Source: Sorex araneus
Taxonomy: Eukaryota > Chordata > Mammalia > Eulipotyphla > Soricidae
Assembly (NCBI RefSeq): GCF_027595985.1
Contig: NC_073306.1
Span: forward strand, 81,455,599 to 81,519,598
Direction: 5' to 3'
DNA: 64,000 nt
The notes beneath the pieces were generated by a model. It was not told the DNA's origin and searched no databases. It worked only from the letters and a program-made list of their open reading frames with translations. Positions 22,155 through 32,739 of the stretch are shown in pieces. A program made the translations under genes and the position numbers. Position 1 is the first letter of the stretch; each line of letters begins with the position of its first letter.

Positions 22155-22340
22155 GGGCTGGAGAGATTGTACACTCTGTAGGGCTTTTGCCTTGGATACC
22201 TCAGACCTGGTTTGATTCCCAACACCCTTTATGGTCCCCCCACCCAACCCCACCAGGAGTAATACCTGAGCATAGACCCAGGAGTAAGTCCTGAACATCA
22301 CCAGAGCACCACTGAATGTGGCACAAGGAGGAAAAAAATA
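22155..22340 (+). mobile_element. Family A SINE
   Basis: GGGGCTGGAGAGATTGTACA head, TGGTTTGATTCCCAAC B box. Confidence 0.85.
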
Positions 22341-22344
22341 TCAG

Positions 22345-22437
22345 GGGTATTGGTTGAGTTTTGCTGTGCTGGGGATCACACCCAGGGCCTCACATAAAGA
22401 AGTCTGTACTCCATCATCCAGCCCCATCCCTGGACCC
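22345..22437 (-). mobile_element. Family A SINE fragment
   Basis: GGGGATCACACCCAGGGC and CATCATCCAGCCCC with the middle missing. Confidence 0.5.
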
Positions 22438-22439
22438 CA

Positions 22440-24160
22440 GGTTCTTATTTAACTTTTTTCTAAGGTTTTTTTTTTTATTGCCAGCAATAAAAAGTTTTCT
22501 ATTTGAGTCCAGGACTGTTAACCTTTATTGCCTTCTTGAGAAACAGATCTAAAAAAGAATAAGCAATTCTCTAACCCTGTATTTCCTCTTTTCAAAGGGT
22601 ATTTCCTCTTAATTGCTCCACCTTAAGGTCTAAAATCATCAGTTCTGAAGCTGTGAACAATGGTTGAGCTTCACAAAAATAGCAGAGTTTGGATTTTATT
22701 TCTTGTAAACAACACAACAAACAGATAAAAGGAAGTGAGGAATGGGTATCTGCTAAGAGGTGGCCATCAAACATGAAAAACTAAAAAAAATATGCAAGAT
22801 CCACAGGGAAGGAACAATCAGTGATCCAAAGTGAAAGGTAAGCAGAATTCAGAGTGTGCTGAAATAAAGCAAGAGCAACCAAGTAGATCAGAAATCCCAA
22901 TGAAATCCCTTAGGAGATCAGGAATGCCTAAAGTCCGGCAAAGTGGTTAGAACCCAGTGAGGGAAAAAAAAAAAAAAGGTGGCCAGTGAGTTACTCCTCT
23001 GCTGAGGTCTGGACAACAGGAGGTAAATACCCAGGCAAGGGTTCTACCCTTGCCAAACAGTGTGTTCCCTACAACTGCTGGAAGGAGGAAGGAAAGAGAG
23101 CCTTGTTGACAGTGGGTGCAGTTGGTCAAGCATGGCACATCAATCCTTGTCCTTCTGTTAATAAGAATTTGACTCCTGCTTGGATTGCTGGCTGATTTGC
23201 TTCCCCACTAAACATTCTTGATCCAGGTTCACAGCCCTCCTGTTCTCTGCCTAGGTAGGGTGGCGTTAATCAGTCCCCACAGCTGCTGCATGGATTCAAC
23301 TTGGCAAGAAACTTAACAGCGTCTCATCTTGGGACAAGTTGAGAACTGAAAATAGATCCTGCTCGTGGACTCAGCAAGATTGTAGCGCTTGCTTCTTGAT
23401 AATCCCACGCCAAGTCAGAGCTTGTCATGTCTAGGATGTCTGTCCTCTCCTAGCCCCGCGTGGGTCTGACTTTATTCCAAGGGTTTTACTTTTTTTTTTT
23501 CTTAAATGAAAACAGAAGTACTGACAGCTGGTACCATGTTGAGAGTCTACCACTTTCGGAACAGTAATGAAGTTCTACAGACAGGAAAGTCTGGTGGCAT
23601 TTCCCTTTTTCTTTCCAAAGTACAGGTCTCACAGCACCCACACCCTCTGAGGGCCATCTGGGGAAATGGAATCTATTCTCTCCCACAGGCGGAAGGGAGG
23701 GTCTGTTTCACTTCTTTCTTTTGACCTCTTCTTTTTTGATTGCTTTGATAGAGAAATGATTTGGCTTCGGGCTTTTTGTTGATAGCAGACTTTCAGGACA
23801 GTTGCTTAGAAGATAAGATCTCTTTCACCTTGAGTTCATAAAATAAGAACTGGGAGATTCAATCTCCCCGCCCACCCTCACCCCTTTATCTTCGCAGTCC
23901 CTGAGGTCTGACAGGCTGCCCTCGCTGAGACCCAGAATGTTTTCTTGTCTTGCTGAACCCTATAACAATTGCCCTTTACCTGGATTTAGATCACATTGCT
24001 TAAAGTTCAAGTTGTTGTTCCATGACTTTTGAGCAATGTGACCTTGGGTAAGTACAGTGAACTAATTTTTATGGTCCCTGGTGTTCTATTTCTTACCTCT
24101 GAAAGATTTTGTAAAAGTGGTGATGAAGCCACAGGCTTGCTGAATGGAATTTTTTAAATA
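22440..24160. other. 1.7 kb of apparently single-copy intergenic DNA
   Basis: The longest repeat-poor stretch away from the promoter. No exon or RNA gene is visible. A 12-bp direct repeat GTATTTCCTCTT (about 22579 and 22600) is the only local structure. It would be a good place to test cross-mammal conservation. Confidence 0.4.
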
Positions 24161-24161
24161 A

Positions 24162-25075
24162 CATATCCCCTGCTAAGCTCATGGCTGGACTCCACAGGCT
24201 TGGCCGAGTCTCGTCCAGGAATGAATCTGTTGAAAAACTCAGGTGTGTAAGTTTGGTGATGAAAATCTCCAGGATCTCATGGAATCAGGGATGGGCAACC
24301 TCCCTCCATCTGCCTGTTCATCTGGGAGCCTGGCACTCACATCCATGAACTGCCTCTGGTGCCAAATAAGCTCATTAACCAGCCATAATCCAGAGACTCA
24401 CAAATCTTGAAAGAGATCAGCGAGCTGCAGAGATGTTTCTGGACCCCAAAGTCACCATTCAGTTAAAAATTTAACTCCAGGTGGTACAGTGCTACCCAGT
24501 AAGTGAACCTGTACCTGTGCGGCAAGTGAGTTAGCAACCTAATGGTGCCTCAGACTTCCTGATACCCCAAAATTGCCACTGTGCCTTTGGCCAAACCCCA
24601 ACAACAGGGAACTAAGCCTCTCAAGAAATTAAATGGCCAAAAGTTAGGTATGTGGGAGTCACACCCACAAACCACCTCTGGCTCAGCTATACAAGCTCAT
24701 TTATTGGCCTTGCTTCAGAGACCAATAAAAAAATCTCTCAAATGAGATCAAAAGCAAGCCATTTTGATGCACTAATGGCCATGATTCAGAGACTCACAAA
24801 TGAATCTCGGGGGGGGGGGAACTGGAACGATAACACAGTGGGTAGGGTATATGCCTTGCACGCAGAGGACCCGGGTTCGATTCCCAGCATCCCATATGGT
24901 CCCCTGAGCACTTCCAGGAGTGATTCCTGAGTGCAGAGCCAGGAGTAACCCCTGTGCATCACCGGGTGTGACCCAAAAAAAAAAACAAAAAAAAATCAAT
25001 CTCGGAAGAGAGTAGCATGCCACAGAGATGCCTCTGGACCCCAAATATTTAAAATTTTAAATACTTAAATTTTTT
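24162..25075 (+). mobile_element. Family D non-coding retroposon, 5' part (dimer-like)
   Basis: Blocks GAAAATCTCCAGGATCTCAT and CTGGACCCCAAAGTCACCAT recur at 52.1-52.9 kb and, inverted, at 60.2-60.5 kb. Two similar sub-units follow each other here (about 24310-24460 and 24655-24800). No open frame is shared among copies. Interrupted by an A SINE (24822-24995) and continued beyond the L1 and LTR insertions up to about 27300. Confidence 0.65.
24822..24995 (+). mobile_element. Family A SINE, young
   Basis: Near-consensus copy with CCCGGGTTCGATTCCCAG. Target duplication about ATGAATCTCGG / ATCAATCTCGG. Confidence 0.95.
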
Positions 25076-26100
25076 TTATTAGTTTATTTTTAATTAGAGA
25101 GTCATCGTGAGGGTACAGTTACAGATCCATACATCTTTGTGCTCATGCTTCCCCCATACAAAGTTCAATAACCCATCCCTTCACCAGTGCCCATTCTCCA
25201 CCACCAGTAAACCCAACATCCCTCCCCCCCTCCCCAGACCCGTCTCCCCCCACCCCACCCTGCCACTATGGCAGGGAATTCCCTTTTGTTCTCTCTCTCT
25301 GATTAGGTGTTGTGGTTTGCAATAGAGGTGTTGAGTGGCCATTGTGTTCAGTCTCTAGTCTGTATTCCACCCGCCTCACCCTTCCCCCACATGACCTCCA
25401 ACCACATTTTACTTGGTGGTCCCTTCCCTGAGTTACCCAGAATGAGAGACCAGCCTCCAAGCCATGGAAACATTCTCCTGGTACTTATTTCTACTATTGT
25501 TGGGCGTTAGTCTTATAGTCTATTATTCTATATTCCACAGATGAGTGCAATCTTTCTATGTCTGTCTCTCTCTTTCTGACTCATTTCACTTAGCATGATA
25601 CTTTCCATGTTGATCCACTTATATGCAAACGTCATGACCTCATTTTTTCTAACAGCTGCATAGTATTCCATTGTATAGATGTACCAGAGTTTCTTCAACC
25701 AGTCATCTGTTCTAGGGCACTCGGGTTTTTTCCAGATTCTGGCTATTGTAAACAGTGCTGCGGTGAACATATAAGTGCATATGTCACTTCGACTATACTT
25801 TTTGGCTTTTCTGGGATATATTCCCAGCAGTGGTATTGCTGGGTCAAATGGGAGCTCAACCTCTAGTTTTTTGAGAATCGTCCATACTGTTTTCCAAAAG
25901 GGCTGAACTAGCCGGCATTCCCACCAGCAGTGTAGAAGGGTCCCTTTCTCCCCACATCCTCTCCAACAGCGGTTGCTTTTGTTCTTTTGGATGTGTGCTA
26001 GTCTCTGTGGTGTGAGGTGGTATCTCATGGTTGTTTTGATCTGCATCTCTCTGACGACTAGTGATGTAGAGCACTTTTTCATGTGCCTTTTGGCCATTCG
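25076..26100 (-). mobile_element. L1 3' kilobase with target duplication
   Basis: Poly(T) at the left is the L1 poly(A) tail, followed by 3' UTR and the ORF2 C-terminus in antisense; the 5' end is truncated. TAAATACTTAAATTTTT is duplicated exactly at 25058-25074 and 26101-26117 (the boundary is ambiguous by a base or so within the T run). It interrupts a D element. Confidence 0.95.
25528..26097 (-). pseudogene. L1 ORF2 C-terminal fragment, open
   Basis: 189 codons without a stop, in the order of the L1 ORF2p C-terminal segment: [51 protein letters not shown], ending RKIALICGI. It includes the Cys-rich motif. No endonuclease or RT, so it is non-functional; the intact frame suggests a fairly recent insertion. 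Confidence 0.93.
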
Positions 26101-26153
26101 TAAATACTTAAATTTTTAATATTAAAATTAGGAGCATGCCAGGAGCATGCTGC

Positions 26154-26745
26154 TGTTGGGGACTGTTCAGGACCCTGAACAAAAGAGGACCCCGAAACCT
26201 TTACCCTGGACATACCGGAAAATTCCATTACCAGAGTTTGCATAACCTGAGGCACAGGTGCCCTTGTGACAAAGGAAATAGCTAAACTCAAGAAGTAAAA
26301 GTAGCCCAGGGCAGTTAACCATGAGACCCCAAAAAGCCTGTAAAGTAGAATGCCTTCCTTTACACTAAAAGCCTTGTACATTCCTCCTGACAGATGCTCC
26401 TGCCAGATAAACCCTTGTCTTCCCCTCCCCACTATTTCTCAACCTACTCTTGGAGAATGTTGTAAGCCCACCAAATAATACCCCAAACCTTTCCTTATTT
26501 GTTCTGAGAAGACACTTCCCTGATGATTGACAACTCATGTACCAACCCCTTGCTAAGAAAGGTATAAAACCAGCATGGCTGTTAATAAAGACGCTCTTGA
26601 TCGGCACGTATCGTCTTGAGCCCTCTGTTTACTAACCTCACCAGTTTTATTTTCAGATCGGGACCGCTCATAGAATCCACCCAATTAGGAATGCTTTCCA
26701 CTGTTGTCTCTCCGTGGGCCGGAGAGATCTCCGGGGGAACGTGCA
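26154..26745 (+). mobile_element. Solo LTR, class II (ERVK-like), 592 bp
   Basis: Starts TGTTGGGGACTG, ends AACGTGCA. TGCTGC flanks it at 26148-26153 and 26746-26751, a 6-bp duplication. TATAAAA at 26563-26569 and AATAAA at 26584-26589 are only about 20 bp apart, implying a very short R region, as in betaretrovirus-type LTRs. No gag, pol or env remains: the provirus recombined to a single LTR. It lies within a D element. Confidence 0.85.
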
Positions 26746-27300
26746 TGCTGCCACTTTCACTGCTGTATAACACCTCATACTATTCATGGCAAGCAATACA
26801 AAATAAATTATTTAGCATCAGCCTAAGGAGCAGACTGGGGTGGTGGTGGAAAGAGTCAAAGTAATGGTGATGGGGAGGTACAATGGTGGTAGGACTGATG
26901 TTGAAATATTAGATTTTTTTCCCCTTTTTTGGGGGGATCACACCTGGTGATGCTCAGGGGTTACTCCTGGCTCTGCACTCAGGAATTACTCCTGGCTCGG
27001 CACTCAGGAATTATTCTTGGCAGTGCTCAGAGGACCATATAGGATGCTGATACCCCGCATCAGATGGGATGAAAGGTAGAACCCGGGTCAGCCGCAGGCA
27101 AGGCAAACGCTCTACCCGCTGTGTTATTGCTCCAGCCCCTGACATTGAAATATTGAATGTAAACAATTATGTGTTTATTTCCATAAACAACTTCATGAAA
27201 AAAAATTAAATTAATAAAAGTAATGCGAAGCCATTCCTGCTTCAATCAGCTCAATCAGTGACTGAATAAATAGCAGTACCCCTACATTAAAAAAATATAT
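26746..27300 (+). mobile_element. Family D retroposon, 3' part
   Basis: Continuation of the D copy: AAGCAATACAAAATAAATTA, GGTGGTGGTGGAAAGAGTC and GATGTTGAAATATT, then after the SINE AACAACTTCATG and an A-rich end. The GGTGGT...GTTGAAATATT...AACAACTT order resembles an L1 3' UTR end. Confidence 0.65.
26922..27138 (-). mobile_element. Family A SINE with two internal insertions
   Basis: Antisense copy in which the ACTCAGGAATTACTCCTGGC segment is doubled. The B-box complement is replaced by about 33 bp (27050-27082) matching the D repeat at about 27415-27446. Approximate target duplication TGATGTTGAAATATT / TGACATTGAAATATT. Confidence 0.9.
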
Positions 27301-27795
27301 TTAACTCCAACTGTATATAACCCAATTCGAGATTTTAGAATTCCTAGGCTACATGACTGCATCCATGGCCATGCAATATCTCATACTTTACAAGACTGAT
27401 ATACCAGGAGCAGTACCCTACATCAGATGGGATGAAAGGTAGAACGCAACCAATCTCACTTAAGAAAATATTAACATACAAGGCTTAATCTGTAACAACA
27501 TGTTAGTAATCTCTTATATAAGGGCTTAATGGCTCTAGGGTGAGACACAACAATCTTCACAGACTTTATACTCTGTGAAATCTTTTTTGATCATTTTCAG
27601 TTAATTACTCATAAAAAGAAATACAAAATAAATAATTTAAAGCTTGCTATTGGGGCAAACTTGGGTGGTGGTTGGGAAAATTGAAAATAATGGTGGTGGG
27701 AAGGTGTAATGATGGTGGTATTGATGTTGGAATATTGAATGTGATAAATCATTGTGAGCAACTTTATAAAATAAAATTAAATTAAATAAAACAGA
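27301..27795 (+). mobile_element. Family D retroposon, second copy (3' part)
   Basis: CTTATATAAGGGCTTAATGG, GAAATACAAAATAAATAATT and GTGAGCAACTTTATAAAATA follow the same order as the inverted copy at 59.9-60.5 kb. Ends in a TAAATTAAATAAA tail. Confidence 0.7.
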
Positions 27796-27984
27796 AGAGA
27801 TTGTATATGTACACATATATATGTTATGTATGTATTGTCCTAGATTATCTTAGTGTCTTGCATTATATAAATTTTCTGTGGAATTAATTAAAGCTTGGTG
27901 GTTGAGAGGGCAGAGCAGAATCCATTCACATTAGTTTAGCTGTCTCAGGCCGCGTCATATCTCAGACTCTCCTCTTTTTCTAAA

Positions 27985-29345
27985 AATTTCTTTTTATTAG
28001 TGAATCACAATGAGGTACAATTGCAGACTTACAACTTTTTGTGCTTGTGTTTCAGTCATACAATGCTTGAGTACCCATCCCTCCACCAGTGCCCATTCTC
28101 TACTACTGATGATCCCAGTATCCCTCCCACCCCCCACCACATTCCCCCCCACCCTACATAACATACATAACATATATATGTGTACGTATATATACTCTGT
28201 GGCAGGGCATTCCCTTTTGTTCTCTCTCTCCTTTTGGGTGTTGTGGTTTGCAATAGAGGTATTGAGTGGCCATCATGTTTGATCCATAGTCTACTTTCAG
28301 CTCGCATCTCCCATCCCCAGCGGGTCCTTGAACAACACTTTACCTGGTGTTCCCTTTCGTATCTGAGCTGCCTTTTCCTCCAGCGTGTGAGGCCAGCTTC
28401 CAAGCCGTGGAACCAACCTCCTGGTACTTATCTCTACTATTCTTTGGTGCTAGTCTCCCATTCTGTTACTTTATATTCCACAGATGAGTGCAATCTTTCT
28501 ATGTCTGTCTCTCTCTTTTTGACTCATTTCACTTAGCATGATACTTTCCACGTTGATCCACTTATATGTAGAGGTTATGACTTCATCTTTTCTAACAGCT
28601 GCATAGTATTTCATTGTGTAGATGTACCAAAATTTCTTTAACCAGTCATCTGTTCTCGGGCATTCGGGTTTTTTCCAGATTATGGCTATTATAAACAGTG
28701 CTGCAGTGAACATTCGAGTGCAGATGTCATTTTGACTATACTTTTTTGCTTCTCCAGGATATATTCCCAGGAGTTGTATTGCTGGGTCAAATGGGAGCTC
28801 AATTTCTAGTTTTTTGAGAAGCGTCCATACTGTTTTCCAAAAAAGCTGAACCAGTTGACGTTCCCACCAGCAGTGTAGGAGAGTCCCTTTCTACCCACAT
28901 CCGCGCCAACAGCAGTTGCTTTTGCTCTTTTGGATGTGTGCCAGTCCCTGTGAGGTGAGGTGGTATCTCATAGTTGTTTTGATCTGCATGTCTCTGATGA
29001 TTAGTGATGAAGAGCATTTTTTCATATGCCTTTTTGCCTTTCGTATTTCTTTCTTGAGAAAGTTTCTGTTCATTTCATTGCCCCATTTTTTGATGGGATT
29101 GGATGTTTTTTCTTGCAGATTCAAACCAGTGCCTTGTATATCTTTGATATCAACCCCTTATCATATGGGTATTGGGTGAATATTCTTTCCCATTCCGTAG
29201 ATTATCACTGTATCTTTTGCAGTGCAGAAGCTTCTTAATTTAATATGGTCCCATTTGTTTATCTCTGTTTCCACTTGGTTGATCAGTGGCATGTCATCTT
29301 GGAAGATACCATTAGCTTCAATGTCATGGTCAGATTCTTCTCTTA
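27985..29345 (-). mobile_element. L1 3' end, about 1.36 kb
   Basis: Antisense L1: 3' UTR at left (TTTTTATTAGTGAATCAC; CCTCCACCAGTGCCCATTC), then ORF2 C-terminal sequence; truncated at the right. A (TATA/ACATA)n tract at 28140-28195 lies in the 3' UTR. I could not define a target duplication. Confidence 0.9.
28471..29124 (-). pseudogene. L1 ORF2 C-terminal fragment, frameshifted
   Basis: Same segment as the other L1 copy ([33 protein letters not shown]; ending RKIALICGI) but split into at least two frames with a break near 28715-28890. Confidence 0.9.
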
Positions 29346-29374
29346 AGGTGTATAATTTGATTTAAAAATTTTAA

Positions 29375-29545
29375 AAGGGCAGGGAGCTAGGATGGGAGGT
29401 GAGGCCATGGCATAAAACAGCAGTGGCTGCAACCCTGGTTCAAATCCCTGGCATCACACATGAGGACGTTCAGGGATCACTTTTGAACATAAAAGCATGA
29501 ATAGTAACAGAGCACTGCCTGGAATGGCCCCCAAACCAAAACCAA
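29375..29545 (+). mobile_element. Family A-like SINE, old
   Basis: GGTTCAAATCCCTGGCATC B-box region and CCTGGAATGGCCCCC end; head decayed. Confidence 0.6.
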
Positions 29546-29559
29546 GCAAACAGAAATCA

Positions 29560-29790
29560 TCAAAGGCTAAAGAGTTTGAAGAGTAAAGCACTTGCACATG
29601 GCTGACTCTGGTTTAATTCCTGGTACCACAAGTGATTTCCTTCAGTGACAGTCAGACTGTTCAGATGTTTTCCTCATACCTCAACATGTGATTTCCTGAG
29701 TACCACCAGATCCCTGAGCACAAAGCCATGAGTGCTCAAGTGTGGGCTGCTGGGTGTGGCCTAAATCCCCATAACCTCAAAATAAGAAAC
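29560..29790 (+). mobile_element. Family A-like SINE, old and expanded
   Basis: GGCTAAAGAGTTTGAAGAG head, CTGGTTTAATTCCTGG B box, GCTGGGTGTGGCC end; extra sequence in the middle. Confidence 0.6.
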
Positions 29791-30097
29791 AAACACTCTC
29801 AACCGGTCCCTTTTTCTGTGATGGGATAGAGACTTCTTGTACATTGGCCTCTATAAAAAGTTAAGCTTAAGTCCCTTTGTAACTTTAATGGTAGCTTCCT
29901 AGGTAGCTTAACATCACCAGCCACTCAAGGATCAGAGTTCTAGACCCCAAAAAACAGGCTTAGAAAGATTAGAATGTTCTTTATGAATAGTCATTATTTA
30001 AGATGGGTCATTGCACCGGTTTCAGCATCTCAACTCACACCACGACTCACCATTGTTCCTCAAATGTTTACATTTAGTCACAGAATTCTTTTTTAAT

Positions 30098-30270
30098 TTG
30101 TTTTGTTCTGTTTTGTTTTCGGGGGGCACACCCAATGGTGATTGGGCTTGCAATTAGCTCTGTACTCAGGGATCACTCCTGGCAAGCTCAGGGGATCATA
30201 CGGGAATCAAACCCAGGAGGTCAGAGGCATGCAAGGCTAGCAACTTCCCAATTGTATTATCTCCCTGGCC
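30098..30270 (-). mobile_element. Family A SINE
   Basis: GGGGGGCACACCCAATGGTG to TATTATCTCCCTGGCCC. Confidence 0.75.
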
Positions 30271-30307
30271 CAGATTTGAAATTCTTTCAGGAAATACATA
30301 AAATATT

Positions 30308-30420
30308 GGTCTGGGGATGTGGCTCAACAAGTAGCCCCAAGCCTGGACTTTATCCCTGAAACCTGCCAGGATCTGCACTCAGAGAGCACTGCATGCACCT
30401 TTGGGTATGGCCCCCTAACT
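30308..30420 (+). mobile_element. Family A-like SINE fragment
   Basis: GTCTGGGGATGTGGCTCAAC head and GGTATGGCCCCC end, middle diverged. Confidence 0.55.
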
Positions 30421-30524
30421 AATTCGAAACACAATAAATAAGTATATAAATTAAAATTAAAATATAAATGAGAAAATGGTAAAAACGGCAGGAAAATGTT
30501 AGGTTTAAAGTTTTAAAATAGGGG

Positions 30525-30725
30525 TCAGAGAAATAGTATAGCAGGTAAGTACATAAGTATATAAACAGATAAGTATATAAGTCTAGTATAGCTCTTTTCT
30601 TGCATGCAGCCAACCTGGTTTTGACCCCTATCATCCCATATACTCCCACCAAGAGTGACTCCTGAGCACAGAGCCAGAAGTAAGCCCCAAACACTGTCAG
30701 GTATGGCCTGAAACAAACAAACAAA
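30525..30725 (+). mobile_element. Family A SINE with A-box-region expansion
   Basis: After GCAGGTAAG the 'AAGTATATAA' motif is repeated several times (30545-30582), separating A and B boxes; the rest is normal. Confidence 0.75.
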
Positions 30726-30906
30726 AGTCTCCAAGCTTGACATTTAGAGTGACTTGAGACTGGACTATTCCATTCAGGCACCACTACCCGAGCATGAATG
30801 AGTCTTAGAACTTTCACTAATAATTTAATATCAGATAACGTGCTGGGAGGAAAGGAAATGATTGCTCTTGGCAAGAATTGAGTGCTGAAAGTAAGTACGG
30901 GATATA

Positions 30907-31150
30907 CATGATAAATAGCACAGTGGGCAGGGCGTTTGCCTTGCATGTGGCCAACCTGTGTTTGATTCCTCTACCCCTCTTGGAGAGCCTGGCAAGCTAC
31001 CGAGAGTATCCCGCCTGCACAGCAGAGGCTGGCAAGCTCCCCATGGTGTATTCGATATGCCAAAAACAGTAACAACAATTCTCACAATGGAGACATTACT
31101 GGTGCCTGCTCGAGCAAATTGATGAGCAATGGGATGACAGTGATACAGTG
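30907..31150 (+). mobile_element. Family B SINE
   Basis: Head ATAGCACAGTGGGCAGGGCG, TTTGATTCCTCTACCCC junction, inverted RTE 5' UTR, then CTGCTCGAGCAAATTGATGA and a GATGACAGTGATACAGTG tail. Confidence 0.92.
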
Positions 31151-31433
31151 AATTCATTTATATTTTTCTGGAAACTTGAAGTATAGAAGTTCTGCTGTAT
31201 AATTAAGCAAATAAACCCAAAATTAATGCAATTTATGACAGGAAGCACCCAGCAAAGTGTCATGCTGAAATTTCACATGGAGATGATCTAGAAATGTTAG
31301 GGCCCAGATTCTCCTTAGATTGTTTCCGCCCCTGGAAATACCATCATGGATGGTTTCCTGTATTATATTCCTGACCTTTGCCTAGGAACAATCTCACAAA
31401 ATACCCTGATTTCCCAACACTGTCATGTAATAG

Positions 31434-31645
31434 TTCTCTTCTCTCCTCCTCTTGCCTTCTTCTCCTCTCCTCTCCTCCCCTCCCCTTCCTTCCCCTCTCC
31501 TCACCTCTTTGTCCTCTCCTGTCCTGTCCTCTCCTCTGCCTTCCTTTCATCCCTTCACTCCCCTCCCCCCTCTTATTTCTCCTCTTCTTTCCTGTTATTT
31601 TCTTTTCATATCCTATATTTTTCTTTTCATAGAGAGCAGATGACA
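31434..31645. repeat. Pyrimidine-rich (CT/CCT) tract
   Basis: CTCTCCTCCCCTCCC-type low-complexity sequence. Long open frames across it are composition artefacts. Confidence 0.9.
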
Positions 31646-31661
31646 TGAACAGGCTATAACT

Positions 31662-32333
31662 GTATCACTGTGTCACTGTCATCCCATCGTTCGTCAATTT
31701 GCTTGAGCGGCCACCAGTAACGTTCCTATTACACTCAGCCCTGATATTTTAGCAGCCTCTCTTTACTCGTCTTTCCCAATGATTGGAGGCTCTTTCAGGG
31801 TCAGGGGAATGAGACCTATCGTTACTGTTTTTGGCATATTGAATACACCATGGGTAGCTTGCCAGGCTCTGCCGTGTGGGCAGGATACTCTCAGTAGCTT
31901 CCTGGGCGCTCCAAGAGGTATGTATATATCTTTTACTGTATTTGGAATATGAATATGCCATGGAGAGCTTGCAAGGCTCTCCCATGCGGGCAATAGGCTC
32001 TTGGTAGCTTGTCAGGTTCTCGAAGAGGGAGAACAAGGCTATTAGATGTTGCGCGGCCTCTTTGTGGCCACCCGCCAAGGAGCTTGGTCTTATAGTCTCT
32101 TGATGTTGGCTGTTGGTGGGATTACATGGCGCCAGGGGCAGTTTTTGGGTGTGGTTGCCAAGCTACAGGAAAATGGGAGTCTTGGTGGAGAAGGCCCAGT
32201 CCCAATCCAAACAGGCTTAGAGATCTCAGCCCCAGGTCCTGCACACCTGGCTTCCTCTGCCAGTCCCTTCATGCGTGAGGCTCGTCCAAACGTGTGGAGA
32301 GTGGGCTTAAGCATGGCTGTGTCTATCATTTAT
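31662..32333 (-). mobile_element. Family C composite, long form (672 bp)
   Basis: One insertion bounded by CAGGCTATAACT at 31650-31661 and 32334-32345. Read on the minus strand: D-like head (about 32333-32100), a GGCCGCGCAACATC linker, an inverted RTE 5' UTR-like unit present one and a half times, then the RTE 3' end (CGCTCAAGCAAATTGACGAA; GATGACAGTGACACAGTG). No A/B box is obvious, so its promoter is unknown. Confidence 0.85.
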
Positions 32334-32374
32334 CAGGCTATAACTATCATCTATTATTCTTGGCAGGGGTGGGG

Positions 32375-32600
32375 TAGGGGGTGATCAAGGGTCTCTCCCA
32401 GTGATACTCAACTCAATCCTGTTGACTTGATGTTTAAATTCTCTGCTGACAACTCAGTGCTTCCTGGACCAAGCAGAGCTGAGGACCATCAGGCTCCACC
32501 CTGCAGTGCTGGTGGGAGGATGTGGTCTTGGATGTGATTCCAGGGATTAAACTCAGAGCCTCAATATGGGCCTAACTCCAGACCTTTGAGTTTTCTCCCT
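32375..32600 (-). mobile_element. Degenerate family A-like SINE
   Basis: CAGGGATTAAACTCAGAGCC and TTTTCTCCCTAGCTCTGCC only. Confidence 0.4.
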
Positions 32601-32619
32601 AGCTCTGCCTATTATTTTC

Positions 32620-32735
32620 TGTTTTAGGGGGCTCTCTCCAGCAGCATTGGGTCTTAGAGCTACACTAGTCTTACGAGCCAATGTGTGCTGGGAATTGAAG
32701 ATATGGCACACATTCTCTCTAACCTCCTAAATAAA
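32620..32735 (-). mobile_element. Degenerate family A-like SINE
   Basis: AGCAGCATTGGGTC, GTGCTGGGAATTGAAGAT and TTCTCTCTAACCTCC in antisense order. Confidence 0.4.
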
Positions 32736-32739
32736 TTCT

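Noticed and set aside
22990-23480. Possible exon-like open frames in the repeat-poor 23-kb stretch
   Set aside because: No splice-flanked, domain-like or conserved-looking peptide; short frames at chance level.
25528-29124. Functional L1 reverse transcriptase
   Set aside because: Only the C-terminal ORF2 region is present in both copies; no endonuclease or RT catalytic motifs.
31344-31648. 100-codon frames on both strands over a CT-rich tract
   Set aside because: Low-complexity purine/pyrimidine tract; no coding signal.
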